A stretch of 36,551 bases of DNA from Ignavibacteria bacterium (GCA_947459425.1 CANHDJ010000035.1:1-36551); one strand, 5' to 3'; positions 8,568-17,025 are shown, numbered from the stretch's first letter. The notes: a model not told the origin generated them from the sequence alone. Numbers and translations are program-made.

Positions 8568-10073
8568 ATGCCTGAACACCTCGACTGGAAGCCCCATGAC
8601 AACGACGCTTTTGCCAGCAATCATCCCGCTTTGTATTGGACGGATGACGCTGGCAAGCGACAAGAACGGTCATATCGTGCGTATTATGGCTATGGTTTGG
8701 AAATGTCTTCATTGCTTGCTTCTCACGGTGCGCGTCCTGGAGACCGCATTGCGCTTATTGCGGCGAATAGTCCTCAGATGGCGCAAGCGCTGCTTGCGTG
8801 TTTGCAATCGGGATTCACTGCCGTTCCGCTTAGTCCACGTTTCCCGCCCGCTACGCTTGCGGGATTGCTCCATCTCACCAATGCTCGCGTTATTCTCCAC
8901 GACGATACAACGGTAAATCTCTGTTCCGAAGCCGCTTCAGAACGCGGAGATCTGCTTATTAATCTCAACAACGTTGATTTGAGCGACCTTCCCACGAACG
9001 CACATCCGATAGCTCACCAATTACCGCGAGACGGAGCGCAAGCAGCAACAGTGCTTTGTACATCCGGCAGCACGGGACTTCCGAAAGCAATGTTGCATAC
9101 CGTCGGTCAGCATTATTTCAGTGCGGCGGGATCGGCAGAAAATATTCCTTTTGGTATGGGAGATTGTTGGTTGGCAGCATTGCCAATGTATCATGTTGGA
9201 GGATATAGCATTACGTTCAGAGCGCTTGTGGGCGGGGCAGCGATTGCGTTTCCAGAATATCGCGCTTTCGATGTGCAAGGTTTGAAGCGCACGTTGGAGC
9301 GTTTTCCCATTACACACTGCTCGTTTGTTGCCACGCAGCTTTTTCATGCGCTTGGAGATGCGGCATTGGTGCGGCAGTTGGGGCGCTTGAAAGCGATTCT
9401 TTTGGGCGGAAGTGCTATCCCACAAACCTTGATTCAATCGGCGTTGGAGCGTGGTTTGCCAATTTACACCAGCTACGGCTGTACCGAAATGGCATCGCAA
9501 ATCACAACAACGTCGCGCTCCACACGAACAGACCTCGAAACCTCCGGTAAACTCCTCAACTACCGAGAACTCATGCTTGCGGAAGATGGTGAAATATTGG
9601 TACGCGGGAGAACACTCGCTGAGGGGCGATTGACCGAAACGGGCATTACGCCTATCACTGATGAATACGGCTGGTTTCGCACGAACGATTTGGGCGAATT
9701 CGACGCGGAGAGACGATTGAAGGTTATCGGCAGGAAAGATGCCATGTTTATTTCCGGCGGGGAAAATATTCATCCTGAAGCGATTGAACACCAGCTATGC
9801 GAGTATCCAAGCGTTGTTCAGGCGATTGTCGTTCCGACGGCGGACAACGAGTTTGGCGCACGTCCCGTTGCTTTTATCCAATTTGCCGACACGACCGAAT
9901 GCCCCGAAGACCGCATTGAAGCGTTGCGTGGGTTGGTCGAGGCGAAGCTGCCTCGCTTTGCTGTGCCACGTTTGTTTTTTGCGATGCCGCAGGAGATGCT
10001 TGTGGGTGGGCTGAAACCTAAGCGGTCAGATTTGAAGCGCTTGGCGGAGGAATTGCAGAGTGTTGAGTTTTAA
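8568..10073 (+). CDS. menE: AMP-forming acyl-CoA ligase, probably o-succinylbenzoate-CoA ligase
   Basis: This 501-residue ANL-superfamily enzyme activates a carboxylate with ATP and forms a CoA thioester. Motifs: P-loop CTSGSTGLPKAM (164-175), A4-like PMYHVGGYS (206-214), A5 YTSYGCTEMASQ (300-311), A7 WFRTNDLGEF (369-378) and hinge VIGRKDAM (386-393). The short length and the YG-x-TE-x-ASQ motif resemble MenE of menaquinone synthesis, so MenE is the best guess. No other men genes are adjacent, and another acyl-CoA synthetase is possible. The C-terminal catalytic lysine region is unusual: in place of the common GK[IVL]xR there is GGLKPKRSDL (480-489), with Lys483 or Lys485 as the likely catalytic residue. 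Confidence 0.75.
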   Translation: MPEHLDWKPHDNDAFASNHPALYWTDDAGKRQERSYRAYYGYGLEMSSLLASHGARPGDRIALIAANSPQMAQALLACLQSGFTAVPLSPRFPPATLAGLLHLTNARVILHDDTTVNLCSEAASERGDLLINLNNVDLSDLPTNAHPIAHQLPRDGAQAATVLCTSGSTGLPKAMLHTVGQHYFSAAGSAENIPFGMGDCWLAALPMYHVGGYSITFRALVGGAAIAFPEYRAFDVQGLKRTLERFPITHCSFVATQLFHALGDAALVRQLGRLKAILLGGSAIPQTLIQSALERGLPIYTSYGCTEMASQITTTSRSTRTDLETSGKLLNYRELMLAEDGEILVRGRTLAEGRLTETGITPITDEYGWFRTNDLGEFDAERRLKVIGRKDAMFISGGENIHPEAIEHQLCEYPSVVQAIVVPTADNEFGARPVAFIQFADTTECPEDRIEALRGLVEAKLPRFAVPRLFFAMPQEMLVGGLKPKRSDLKRLAEELQSVEF

Positions 10074-10191
10074 GTGATAAGTTCTAAGTGTTGCGCCGCT
10101 ACGGGGCATCTGAAAAAGTATGTGCTAAAACCTCATTGCAAAAACCAGTATTCATGAGGCTTCCAAGACTCATCCCTTCCTTATCCTTTCC

Positions 10192-10932
10192 CTACTTAAT
10201 AAGCACATTTGGTAAGAGTTCTTTTATGCGCTGCACTTCCACGTCAGAAAACAAGTTACCACTCAGGCGCAATTCCTTGAGATTGACCAATTTTTCTATC
10301 CCAAGTGGAAGCGTCGTCAGATTGTTTCCCGTCAAATCAAGCATAACGAGACTGGCGAGTTTGCCAATTTCGGGCGGAAGCGTTTCGATTTGATTATTGT
10401 CCAGATATAATTCCTTCAAATGCCGCAGCCAACCAATGCTGGGCGGAATATAGGTCAGATAATTCCGGCTTAAATACAGCGTTTGCACATTGGTCATGCT
10501 GCCAATGAGCGAGGGAATATCCTCCAATTCATTATCGCTGATGTCGAATGCTCGCATATTCGTCAGTTTGCCAATTTCGGCGGGCAGTTTGCTAATGCGG
10601 TTACGCCGTGCGTACAAGACCTGCAAATTCGACAAATTACCCAACGCGCCCGGCAAACCACGAAGATTATTGCGGTTGATGTAGAGTTCCTGAAGATTAT
10701 AGAGTTCCGAAATTTTCGGCGTAAGTTCGTTCAATTTATGCACATCCAACTCCAACCGAAATACTTGATCGCGGTCTTCAAAGGCTTTCTCGATTGTTTT
10801 ATAGAGAGGAAGCGCGGCGAGCTGCGCGGAGTCAAGTAATTTCGCGGGTTTTGGCGTTGAACCTTGTGCAAAAGCCTGTAAGGATGAGGTAAATACGACA
10901 ATACTGCCAAGCAAAAAACGGGTAATACGCAT
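10192..10932 (-). CDS. Secreted leucine-rich-repeat protein
   Basis: The 246-residue protein has a signal peptide (1-23, cleavage after AFA or AQG). About seven 23-residue leucine-rich repeats of the LPxxIGxLxxLxxLxLxxNxL type follow, from about residue 60 to the end, for example LPPEIGKLASLVMLDLTGNNL. No catalytic domain, sorting domain or anchor is visible. Such proteins bind other proteins or peptides in the periplasm or on the surface; the ligand is unknown. It starts 43 bases after the creD stop on the same strand, so co-transcription is likely. Confidence 0.88.
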   Translation of the reverse strand: MRITRFLLGSIVVFTSSLQAFAQGSTPKPAKLLDSAQLAALPLYKTIEKAFEDRDQVFRLELDVHKLNELTPKISELYNLQELYINRNNLRGLPGALGNLSNLQVLYARRNRISKLPAEIGKLTNMRAFDISDNELEDIPSLIGSMTNVQTLYLSRNYLTYIPPSIGWLRHLKELYLDNNQIETLPPEIGKLASLVMLDLTGNNLTTLPLGIEKLVNLKELRLSGNLFSDVEVQRIKELLPNVLIK

Positions 10933-10975
10933 AATGTCTCAAGTGAGAGTGGAATAAGTAATCAATACGAGCAAA

Positions 10976-12337
10976 CTATTCTGCCGAAGGCGCTTCAGAC
11001 AACGGTTTTTCGTCAGAAGATTTTCCAATAGCAAACCAGTCAATATTGCGCGTCACATACATCACGACTGCCAGGATAATGAATAAGCCAACGCTGCCCA
11101 AAAGCAAAGCAAAATCTTGTAGTTGCAAAATAATAAATAAAAATCCGTACAACACTGCCAAAATACCAAAAATTATGACGGTCGCTTTGTTGTTCGCCAG
11201 CACACTTCGCGTGTAGAGCGTGATAAGCGCAATTGTCGCCACGCTTGCCGCCCAGTACGCACGATTGAAACTCATCTGCTCGGAAATAGACAGCAATAGC
11301 GTATAGAATATCACCAGCGCCAGCCCGATAAGCACGTATTGAATCGGGTGAATCACGCGCCGCGTCATAACTTCTGCCATGAAAAACGCCAAAAATGTCA
11401 GCGCTAAAAACATAATTGCGTATTTCGCGGTGCGCATTGTTTTTTGATATTCGTCAATGGCGGGAATGAGTTTTACGCCAAAGGTTGATTCTTTGATAAC
11501 GTAGGCATTGCCAACCCAAACTTGCGGATAATTGCGATTCAGATGGAGAATTTTCCATGCGGCTTTGAATTTCTTCTCCGTAACATCACGATTTTCAGGA
11601 AGATACGCCCCAACAAAACTGGGATTGCCCCATCCGGCTTCAATATTCACGCTTGTTTCGCGTCCGACGGGTGCGAAACTGAGCGTGGTGCTACCGTTGA
11701 GATCGAGTTCAAGCGTAAAATCTGTTTTTTCGGTCGTATTGACTGGCGGACGAATCGTGATGCCCTGCTCCAAGACTTGCGTGGAGAGCAGACCCGGATT
11801 TGCCTCATAGTCAACGTTATTATAGCGCACCTTCACGCTTGATTTAATCCCTTTCAAATCACTGATTCCAAGCGATATTCCGGCTTCTTTCCACAAAATT
11901 TTATCGGCATCAACTCCCAATTCTTTCACGCCATTAGTCAAAAATGTGCCGGAAATAACAATTTTGGAACGATACAAAATCACCTCGTAAATGCCGCGAT
12001 ACCGCACCTCTGGGGTGAGGACAGTTGTCACGGTAAGATTTTCCGGCAAAATATGGATGTAATCGGTGATTTCTTCCATAAAGACTGTCGCCACGCCTTT
12101 GTCGTTTTGGCGCTCTTGACGAACAATCGTTTTGTAAGGCAGCTCCAGTATTGGTCCCATAATCGTCTGCGCATCGCCCCATTTGCTGCTTACCTCTTTG
12201 ATTGCTTCTTCCCGCCGTGCTTCACGCTCGTAAATCAAACTTTCAACAAACGACACCGGAACAAGCATAAGGAGTGTCAGAACGGCAATGATAATCATGC
12301 GCAAACCGACCGAGTTTTTGAAATATGTCGTAATCAT
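10976..12337 (-). CDS. creD: CreD family inner-membrane protein
   Basis: CreD proteins are inner-membrane proteins of unknown mechanism, first described with the CreBC two-component system. With the start used here the protein has 453 residues, matching E. coli CreD (about 450). It has an N-terminal helix (LRMIIIAVLTLLMLVPVSFV), the family segment SLIYEREARREEAIKEVSSKWG, a large extracytoplasmic beta-rich domain (about 55-310) and a cluster of about six membrane helices to the end. The open frame runs 40 codons further upstream (to 12457), but family proteins start at KNSVGLRM, so the ATG at 12337 is preferred. A promoter-like pair at 12384-12355 also favours it. No creBC genes are near. Confidence 0.88.
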   Translation of the reverse strand: MITTYFKNSVGLRMIIIAVLTLLMLVPVSFVESLIYEREARREEAIKEVSSKWGDAQTIMGPILELPYKTIVRQERQNDKGVATVFMEEITDYIHILPENLTVTTVLTPEVRYRGIYEVILYRSKIVISGTFLTNGVKELGVDADKILWKEAGISLGISDLKGIKSSVKVRYNNVDYEANPGLLSTQVLEQGITIRPPVNTTEKTDFTLELDLNGSTTLSFAPVGRETSVNIEAGWGNPSFVGAYLPENRDVTEKKFKAAWKILHLNRNYPQVWVGNAYVIKESTFGVKLIPAIDEYQKTMRTAKYAIMFLALTFLAFFMAEVMTRRVIHPIQYVLIGLALVIFYTLLLSISEQMSFNRAYWAASVATIALITLYTRSVLANNKATVIIFGILAVLYGFLFIILQLQDFALLLGSVGLFIILAVVMYVTRNIDWFAIGKSSDEKPLSEAPSAE

Positions 12338-12354
12338 GGGGAAAAAGGAATAGA

Positions 12355-12384
12355 TGAAAATAGCAGTGGTATTTACCGCACCAA
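12355..12384 (-). promoter_or_regulatory. Candidate promoter for creD
   Basis: On the minus strand ATTG (TTG at 12384-12382), a 19-bp spacer and TATTTTCA (12362-12355) resemble the Bacteroidota TTTG-N19-21-TAnnTTTG pattern with two mismatches. Transcription would begin close to the ATG at 12337, inside the longer open frame, which supports the shorter CreD. Confidence 0.38.
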
Positions 12385-12506
12385 TGCAGAGCCATATTGA
12401 CGGGAACGGAAATCGCTTGCCAATATACACAAAATCATCATTGCTTGGAATAGACAAAAATTCTTGTTTGATGGTTTATTGCGCATTCCGTCAGCAACAA
12501 TGCAAA

Positions 12507-12539
12507 AAACGTCGGGTGGCATTGTACCAACCGACGTTT
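12507..12539. repeat. Perfect 9-bp-arm hairpin
   Basis: AAACGTCGG (12507-12515) and CCGACGTTT (12531-12539) are perfect inverted arms around a 15-base loop that itself can pair TGG with CCA. The stem has A-tracts on the left and T's on the right. It could act as a weak terminator in either direction, or as a protein-binding palindrome. Confidence 0.5.
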
Positions 12540-12714
12540 ATCGTTACTCGAAGCCTTCCGAAGAAGCTACCGTATCCTCGTCAGTTCGGACGACAGCCAC
12601 CCGACGGGCTAAGAAGCCGCCGGATGGCGCGGTTCTCTTCTCGTCAATTCCCACCCAGACGACAAGATATTTTCGCTCATATATTTCCGCTCGTCTGACG
12701 AGGAGCGGTCTCCC

Positions 12715-12743
12715 CGTCGGGCGCTTTCCTCAAGCGTCCGGCG
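12715..12743 (+). repeat. Hairpin repeat, copy 1 (upstream of the PD-(D/E)XK-like gene)
   Basis: CGTCGGGCGCT and AGCGTCCGGCG pair over 11 positions (two G-T wobbles) around a 7-base loop. A near-identical copy in the same orientation lies at 13540-13567, after the next gene. The shared sequence extends outward (TCTCC before, GGTG after), so roughly 36-38 bp are repeated. Confidence 0.7.
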
Positions 12744-12793
12744 GGTGTGCGCCTGACGCGGAGAGGGATGTTCCGCCCAAGCGAGAAATTGCG

Positions 12794-12801
12794 TATTTTT
12801 G
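12794..12801 (+). promoter_or_regulatory. Candidate -7 element for the PD-(D/E)XK-like gene
   Basis: TATTTTTG fits TAnnTTTG exactly and lies 34 bases before the ATG at 12836. The -33 position has only TTC at the right distance (12771-12773, N20). It supports the internal ATG over the longer frame. Confidence 0.42.
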
Positions 12802-12835
12802 TGGGAACACTGACTCATTCACTTTTGCAAAGACC

Positions 12836-13489
12836 ATGGACACCAGTATCGAAGACCTTCGCGCCCTCGTTGCACAAAGCATTCTCAGCACCGAGGCATT
12901 CAAAAACCAAATCGCCGCTTCGCAAGAAGCCGCCGACCGCCGTGCGGAAGAAGCCGACCGCCGTGCAGAGGAAGCCGACCGCCTTTTTGCGGAATCCAAA
13001 GCCGAAGCCGAAAAGCGATCGAAAGAAATTGACCGCCAATTGAAAGAACTGGGTAAGCAAATCGGTGGACTGGGCAATAAATTCGGCTCCTTCACCGAAG
13101 GACTGGCACTGCCGTCGGTTGAAACCTTGCTCTTCGATACTTTCCAGATTGACGAATTTCACAAGCGCTGGAAAAAGCGCATTGGTGATAAGCGCATTGA
13201 AATTGATGGTTTAGGTTTGGTGAATGGCGCACGGAATGAAGGCTACGTGGTAGAAGTCAAAAGCCATCTGGATATGCGGGCTGTAGAGCAGGTGCTGGAA
13301 ATCATGCACAACATTCGCACGTATTTTCCTGCTTTTGCCGACAAAACGTTTTATGCGATGATAGCGGCGGCGGATGTTCACGAAGACGCTTTTCAAGCGG
13401 CGGTGAAAGAAGGCTTGTATGTGGTGGGTTTTGCCGATGAACTGATGACGTTTTCGATGCCAGAAGGATTTATTCCAAAGGCATTTTGA
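12836..13489 (+). CDS. Coiled-coil protein with a PD-(D/E)XK nuclease-like domain (DUF3782-like)
   Basis: The 217-residue protein has an N-terminal helical coil (about 20-80) built partly of repeated ADRRAEE heptads, encoded by 21-bp DNA repeats at about 12932-12994. A C-terminal alpha/beta domain (about 95-217) shows Asp124 in IEIDGLG, then Glu140-x-Lys142 in VVEVKSH, the expected D...ExK active site of PD-(D/E)XK nucleases. This layout resembles DUF3782-type proteins seen in many copies in cyanobacteria and other groups, whose function is not established. The ATG at 12836 was chosen because the upstream part of the frame crosses a palindromic non-coding repeat. It is flanked by two same-orientation hairpin repeats. 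Nuclease activity is inference. Confidence 0.72.
   Translation: MDTSIEDLRALVAQSILSTEAFKNQIAASQEAADRRAEEADRRAEEADRLFAESKAEAEKRSKEIDRQLKELGKQIGGLGNKFGSFTEGLALPSVETLLFDTFQIDEFHKRWKKRIGDKRIEIDGLGLVNGARNEGYVVEVKSHLDMRAVEQVLEIMHNIRTYFPAFADKTFYAMIAAADVHEDAFQAAVKEGLYVVGFADELMTFSMPEGFIPKAF
12932..12994 (+). repeat. Coding tandem repeat, three 21-bp units
   Basis: Units start at 12932, 12953 and 12974, each beginning GCCGACCGCC, and encode successive ADRRAEE-type heptads. The first two are nearly identical and the third has diverged. A unit of exactly 21 bp keeps frame and coil register, so copy number can change without breaking the protein. Confidence 0.7.
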
Positions 13490-13539
13490 GGATACCGGGC
13501 TTCGTAGGGCATTTGTGTGCGAAGAAGAAACAATCTCCA

Positions 13540-13567
13540 CGTCGGGCGCTTTCTTGAGCGTCCGGCG
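13540..13567 (+). repeat. Hairpin repeat, copy 2 (downstream of the PD-(D/E)XK-like gene)
   Basis: CGTCGGGCGCT (13540-13550), loop TTCTTG, AGCGTCCGGCG (13557-13567). Both arms are identical to copy 1 at 12715-12743, with a loop one base shorter. It lies between convergent genes and has no T-run. It may reduce read-through or be a REP-like repeat. Confidence 0.7.
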
Positions 13568-13597
13568 GGTGAGTAAGATGGGCAAAAGAACCATCCT

Positions 13598-15928
13598 TCA
13601 AGGCTTAATACCCTCAAGTTCGTCGGCAATGGAAGCACCGCTATAGATTTTCCGCAACGCCTCAATCACAAACGCCGGATGCACACACAGCGTCCGCCCT
13701 GCCTCTTCGTTATAGACAAAGCGCCCCGTCAGGCTTTCGATATTGCCATCGAAGACCAAACCGATAAATTCAAGGTTTTTGTTCGTGAGCGGCGAACCGG
13801 AGTTCCCACCCGTAATATCGCACGTTGTCACAAAGTTCACGGGAGTAGAAAGTGTCATTTTATCCCGTGCCGTGCCTTCTTTCTGCGCAGCAAAGCGCCC
13901 CGGCAATCGGAAATCATTCGCCACATCGCTCGCCGCGAAGCCCGCAGCGCGGTCGAATAAGCCGTAAAGCGTTGTGTGCATCGGCGCAAGCGTCCCGTTC
14001 ATGCCGTAGCCCTTGACCGTGCCGACACTGAGGCGAAGCGAAAAATTTGCATCGGGGTACGCATTTTTACCATAGACCGCAAACCGCGCCAATGCTATCT
14101 TTTCGAGTGCAGAGGCAAGTGGTGCTTGAATGTTGTTTCGTTGATATTCCTCGCGTTCCAGCCAGAGGGGAACAAGTTTGCGCATAAAGACAATCATTGG
14201 GTCATCTGAGCGTTCAATCGCCTTACGCCCGCCTTGCAGGAGCGTTTTGCGAAAAGTGAGGTCGCTCAACCGCGTACCACGCACGGCATCACGCGCCACA
14301 TCCGCCGGAGTGCGTAAGATACTGCCTTCGCCAAGCATCATCCGCACAAAAGGGTCGCCAGCACTGAGTTCAGATAGCAAAAATTCTAATTCTCCCGCAA
14401 GCCGCATTTCTTCATAGTCCAACGTAATTTCGGCGATACTGAGCGCTTGCACTCGGAGTTCCGCAAGCAATTCCGCGCTCATGGACGATTCCACACCCAC
14501 TAGGGGCTGTTTCTCTGAAGGTAATTTTTCAAGAGGTAGTTTTTCCGGCGATGATTTTTCAGCAGATTTTCTTTCTTCGGTCTGCCCCGAAGCCGATGTG
14601 CCGGTTGTGGCTTGGTTGTTCTTTTCCAAAGCATACCGAATAATGCTCAGAGCAATGTCGGCAAGCGGTGTGGAGAAAGTCGAGGTATATTCTTTGAAAA
14701 TAACGGCTTGCTTTTGCACAACGCGGGCAATCGTTTCCCATGCATCACCATAAAGTTTGCGCAAGTCTTTCTCAGCATCAATTTTTTGGCGAAGCTCCTG
14801 CTCACTTTGACGACACTTTGCTTCGATGGTATTGTCCATCAGCCCCTTGTATTCGCCGATAAACGATTTTTTGATATTTTCATCGTTCAAAATATCTTCC
14901 AACGCCCGCCGTGCCTCAGTTTCGCCGCGCTCTCCATAGCGGCGGGCAGTCGCCAGCATAGCATTGATGCGGCGCAGCATGAAGGGATAGAAAACATCAC
15001 GGTTAAAGACGAATTGCGCGTAAGTATTGAGGCGATTTGTTGCGCCCGGATAACCGGAAACAAAGACGGGTTCATTGCCGGAGTAGCCTTTGGTTTTCCA
15101 TTTGAGGTAGCAAGGGCTTTGAATGGGCTTCCCATGCTCATAGACTCGTACAAGCGCAAAATCAAGCGCATAGCGCGGATAGGTAAAATTATCAAAATCG
15201 CCGCCAAAATTTGCCGCCTGTAATTCCGGCACTGCCACCAAACGCACGTCGGTATAACGCTTATACCGATAAAGCCAATATTCACCGCCGGAGTAGAGCG
15301 TGACAACCTCGGCGCGAATGTTATTACGTCCCGATGAAGCCTCTGTTTCGATGCGGCTAATTTCGGCTTGTCGTGCTTTGTAGCGCTCTGCATCGGTCAT
15401 GCTTTTCTCGCCTATCTTTGCCATGCGCAGCGTGATATTTTCCATTTCCACCAGCACATTCAATTCGCTATTCGGGCATTTAATCTCTTGCGCCGGAGTT
15501 GCCGCCGCAAAACCATTGGTGAGAATGTCGCGTTCTTTGGTGGAAAGCTGCTGAATCTGTTCCAAAACGACATGGTGATTCGTTATCGCCAAGCCTTTTG
15601 CGCTGACGAATGCGCCCGAACCGCCGCCGGAAGTGAAGCGCACCGTCGCCAAACGTAAGGTATCAAGCCATTCTTTGCTGGGTGTGAATTTGTAGCGATC
15701 AAAAAGCAGTTTGAGTGGTGGGCTGTCAAATGTCCACATTCCTTCGTCGCGCTTTCCATAATGTTCTTTGCCAAAACTGAGCGTCAAGGCGCAGAAAAAC
15801 AGGACAAAACTGATGACGGCGCAATGTCTGAATTGAAGAAATGCTCGGTAAAGGCTGTGAGAAAATGAAACATTCGTCAAAAAGTGAGACAGGTCAAACT
15901 GCTTTACGAGGAAAGTTTGGGGAAGCAT
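13598..15928 (-). CDS. S46 family serine dipeptidyl-peptidase (DPP7-like)
   Basis: S46 peptidases remove dipeptides from the N-terminus of peptides in the periplasm and feed peptide-using Bacteroidota. The 776-residue protein has an N-terminal hydrophobic signal (about 35-53). The trypsin-like triad is in context: TNHH (116-119), FGGDFDNFTYPR (241-252) and Ser710 in GGNSGSP. The S1-pocket segment reads GLVFDGN, with Gly where Asp/Glu-specific DPP11 has Arg, so hydrophobic P1 preference (DPP7-like) is inferred. It is longer than usual (about 700-720) because of a Ser/Glu/Lys/Pro-rich insert (about 445-480) and a long pre-signal tail. The open frame allows a GTG at 15937; the ATG at 15928 was chosen. 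A start nearer the signal peptide is possible. Confidence 0.92.
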   Translation of the reverse strand: MLPQTFLVKQFDLSHFLTNVSFSHSLYRAFLQFRHCAVISFVLFFCALTLSFGKEHYGKRDEGMWTFDSPPLKLLFDRYKFTPSKEWLDTLRLATVRFTSGGGSGAFVSAKGLAITNHHVVLEQIQQLSTKERDILTNGFAAATPAQEIKCPNSELNVLVEMENITLRMAKIGEKSMTDAERYKARQAEISRIETEASSGRNNIRAEVVTLYSGGEYWLYRYKRYTDVRLVAVPELQAANFGGDFDNFTYPRYALDFALVRVYEHGKPIQSPCYLKWKTKGYSGNEPVFVSGYPGATNRLNTYAQFVFNRDVFYPFMLRRINAMLATARRYGERGETEARRALEDILNDENIKKSFIGEYKGLMDNTIEAKCRQSEQELRQKIDAEKDLRKLYGDAWETIARVVQKQAVIFKEYTSTFSTPLADIALSIIRYALEKNNQATTGTSASGQTEERKSAEKSSPEKLPLEKLPSEKQPLVGVESSMSAELLAELRVQALSIAEITLDYEEMRLAGELEFLLSELSAGDPFVRMMLGEGSILRTPADVARDAVRGTRLSDLTFRKTLLQGGRKAIERSDDPMIVFMRKLVPLWLEREEYQRNNIQAPLASALEKIALARFAVYGKNAYPDANFSLRLSVGTVKGYGMNGTLAPMHTTLYGLFDRAAGFAASDVANDFRLPGRFAAQKEGTARDKMTLSTPVNFVTTCDITGGNSGSPLTNKNLEFIGLVFDGNIESLTGRFVYNEEAGRTLCVHPAFVIEALRKIYSGASIADELEGIKP

Positions 15929-16128
15929 AAAAAACACCTAAAAAGCTGATATAATCTTGTGTTGCAGCCGTTTTTTGTCAACACTTGCAAGAAGCAACAA
16001 CGACTGGCACATTCTTTGACTATGACAAAAAGTAATAGTCCGAGATTTCATGCCGAATGTGCGGTATAAATATAGGACACTTCTTGTTCTTTGTCAACTT
16101 CTTTGAAAAGAATTTATCAATGGTTTTC

Positions 16129-17025
16129 TCACGAGCGCGGATGTGCTTGTTTGTAGGAATCTTTCAGGCGCTCTATCGAAACGTGGGTATAGACTTGTGT
16201 TGTGGAAAGCGATGCATGACCGAGCATCTGGCTCACGGCGTAAATATCGGCTCCATTGTCCAGCAGGTGCGTTGCGAAGCTATGACGCAGCACGTGAGGG
16301 CTTTTCTGACGGGCTTCGGTGGTGTTTTTCATGGCACGATGGACAACCTGATAGACTTGCGAAGAAGTCATCGGGCGACCTTTTGGAGAGAGAAAAACCG
16401 CATTGGCGCTTTCCGGCGTGACAAATTGCGGACGCACATTCAGCCAGGCTTTCACCGCCGCAAGTGCTACTCCGCCGACGGGAACGATACGTTCTTTTTT
16501 GCCTTTCCCCAGTACGCGCACAGTACAGTTGTATTCGTCGAGTGCCGCAAGCGTCAAACCTGTCAATTCGCTGACGCGCAAGCCAGAACTATACAAAATC
16601 TCCGTCAAAGCCTTGTCGCGGAGTCCTTTTGGCGTGGTCTGGTCGAATTGCTGCATTGTGGCAGAAACTTCATCTTGTTGTAAAAAATTAGGCAGTTTTT
16701 TCTCACGCTTTGGTGTAGGAATAGCAGCAGTGGGGTTCTTTTCGATAAAACCGCGCCGAAGAGCAAATTTGAAGAGTGATTTTACGGCAGCAAGAGATTT
16801 ACGAACGGTGTTATTTTGATTGCCCAAATCGTGTAGCCATCCGGGAAATGAACGAATATCATTGAGGCGAATCGCTTCAATTTCCGGAACTTCACCGCAA
16901 AATTCCTGTAAGTACGTTCTGAATCGGTCAAGTTCAAAAGAATAGGCTTCAACGGTCAGTGGCGAATATGCCCGCTCGGTTTCGCAATAAAGAAGAAATT
17001 GGTGTTGAACGGCATGAAATTGCAT
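16129..17025 (-). CDS. xerC: Tyrosine recombinase XerC/XerD
   Basis: Xer recombinases resolve chromosome dimers at dif during division. The 298-residue protein has an N-terminal SAM-like DNA-binding domain (about 5-90) and a catalytic domain with all conserved residues: Arg150 (SGLRVSEL), Lys174 (GKGKKER), His244 and Arg247 (HVLRHSFATHLL), His270 (LGHASLSTT) and nucleophile Tyr279 (TQVYTHVS). Length equals that of E. coli XerC/D (298). The frame is open 41 codons further upstream, but the ATG at 17025 gives the standard start. XerC cannot be told from XerD here. No integrase-type flanks or att sites are seen, so a housekeeping role is likely. It lies divergent to ftsQAZ. Confidence 0.92.
   Translation of the reverse strand: MQFHAVQHQFLLYCETERAYSPLTVEAYSFELDRFRTYLQEFCGEVPEIEAIRLNDIRSFPGWLHDLGNQNNTVRKSLAAVKSLFKFALRRGFIEKNPTAAIPTPKREKKLPNFLQQDEVSATMQQFDQTTPKGLRDKALTEILYSSGLRVSELTGLTLAALDEYNCTVRVLGKGKKERIVPVGGVALAAVKAWLNVRPQFVTPESANAVFLSPKGRPMTSSQVYQVVHRAMKNTTEARQKSPHVLRHSFATHLLDNGADIYAVSQMLGHASLSTTQVYTHVSIERLKDSYKQAHPRS

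Larger units (their letters stand above)
12338..12835. other. 498-bp palindrome-rich gap between creD and a PD-(D/E)XK-like gene
   Basis: No separate gene is supported, although the frame of the rightward gene stays open through most of it. It holds several inverted repeats: a strong hairpin at 12507-12539, a 10-bp inverted pair GTCGGGTGGC (12511-12520) and GCCACCCGAC (12596-12605), the arms CCGCTC/GAGCGG around CTCGTC/GACGAG near 12687-12708, and the repeat hairpin at 12715-12743. It also holds divergent promoter candidates at 12355-12384 and 12794-12801. Confidence 0.6.

Noticed and set aside
12464-12835. A longer N-terminus for the DUF3782-like protein
   Set aside because: The frame is open but crosses a strong hairpin, the repeat element and a -7 box; its composition is unlike the rest of the protein.
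16018-16040. A GACTAT/ATAGTC hairpin between xerC and the S46 gene
   Set aside because: Short arms, long loop and no T-run. It cannot be separated from chance.
16129-17025. Phage or genomic-island integrase
   Set aside because: Length and all motifs fit a housekeeping Xer protein; no tRNA, att repeats or phage genes are nearby.
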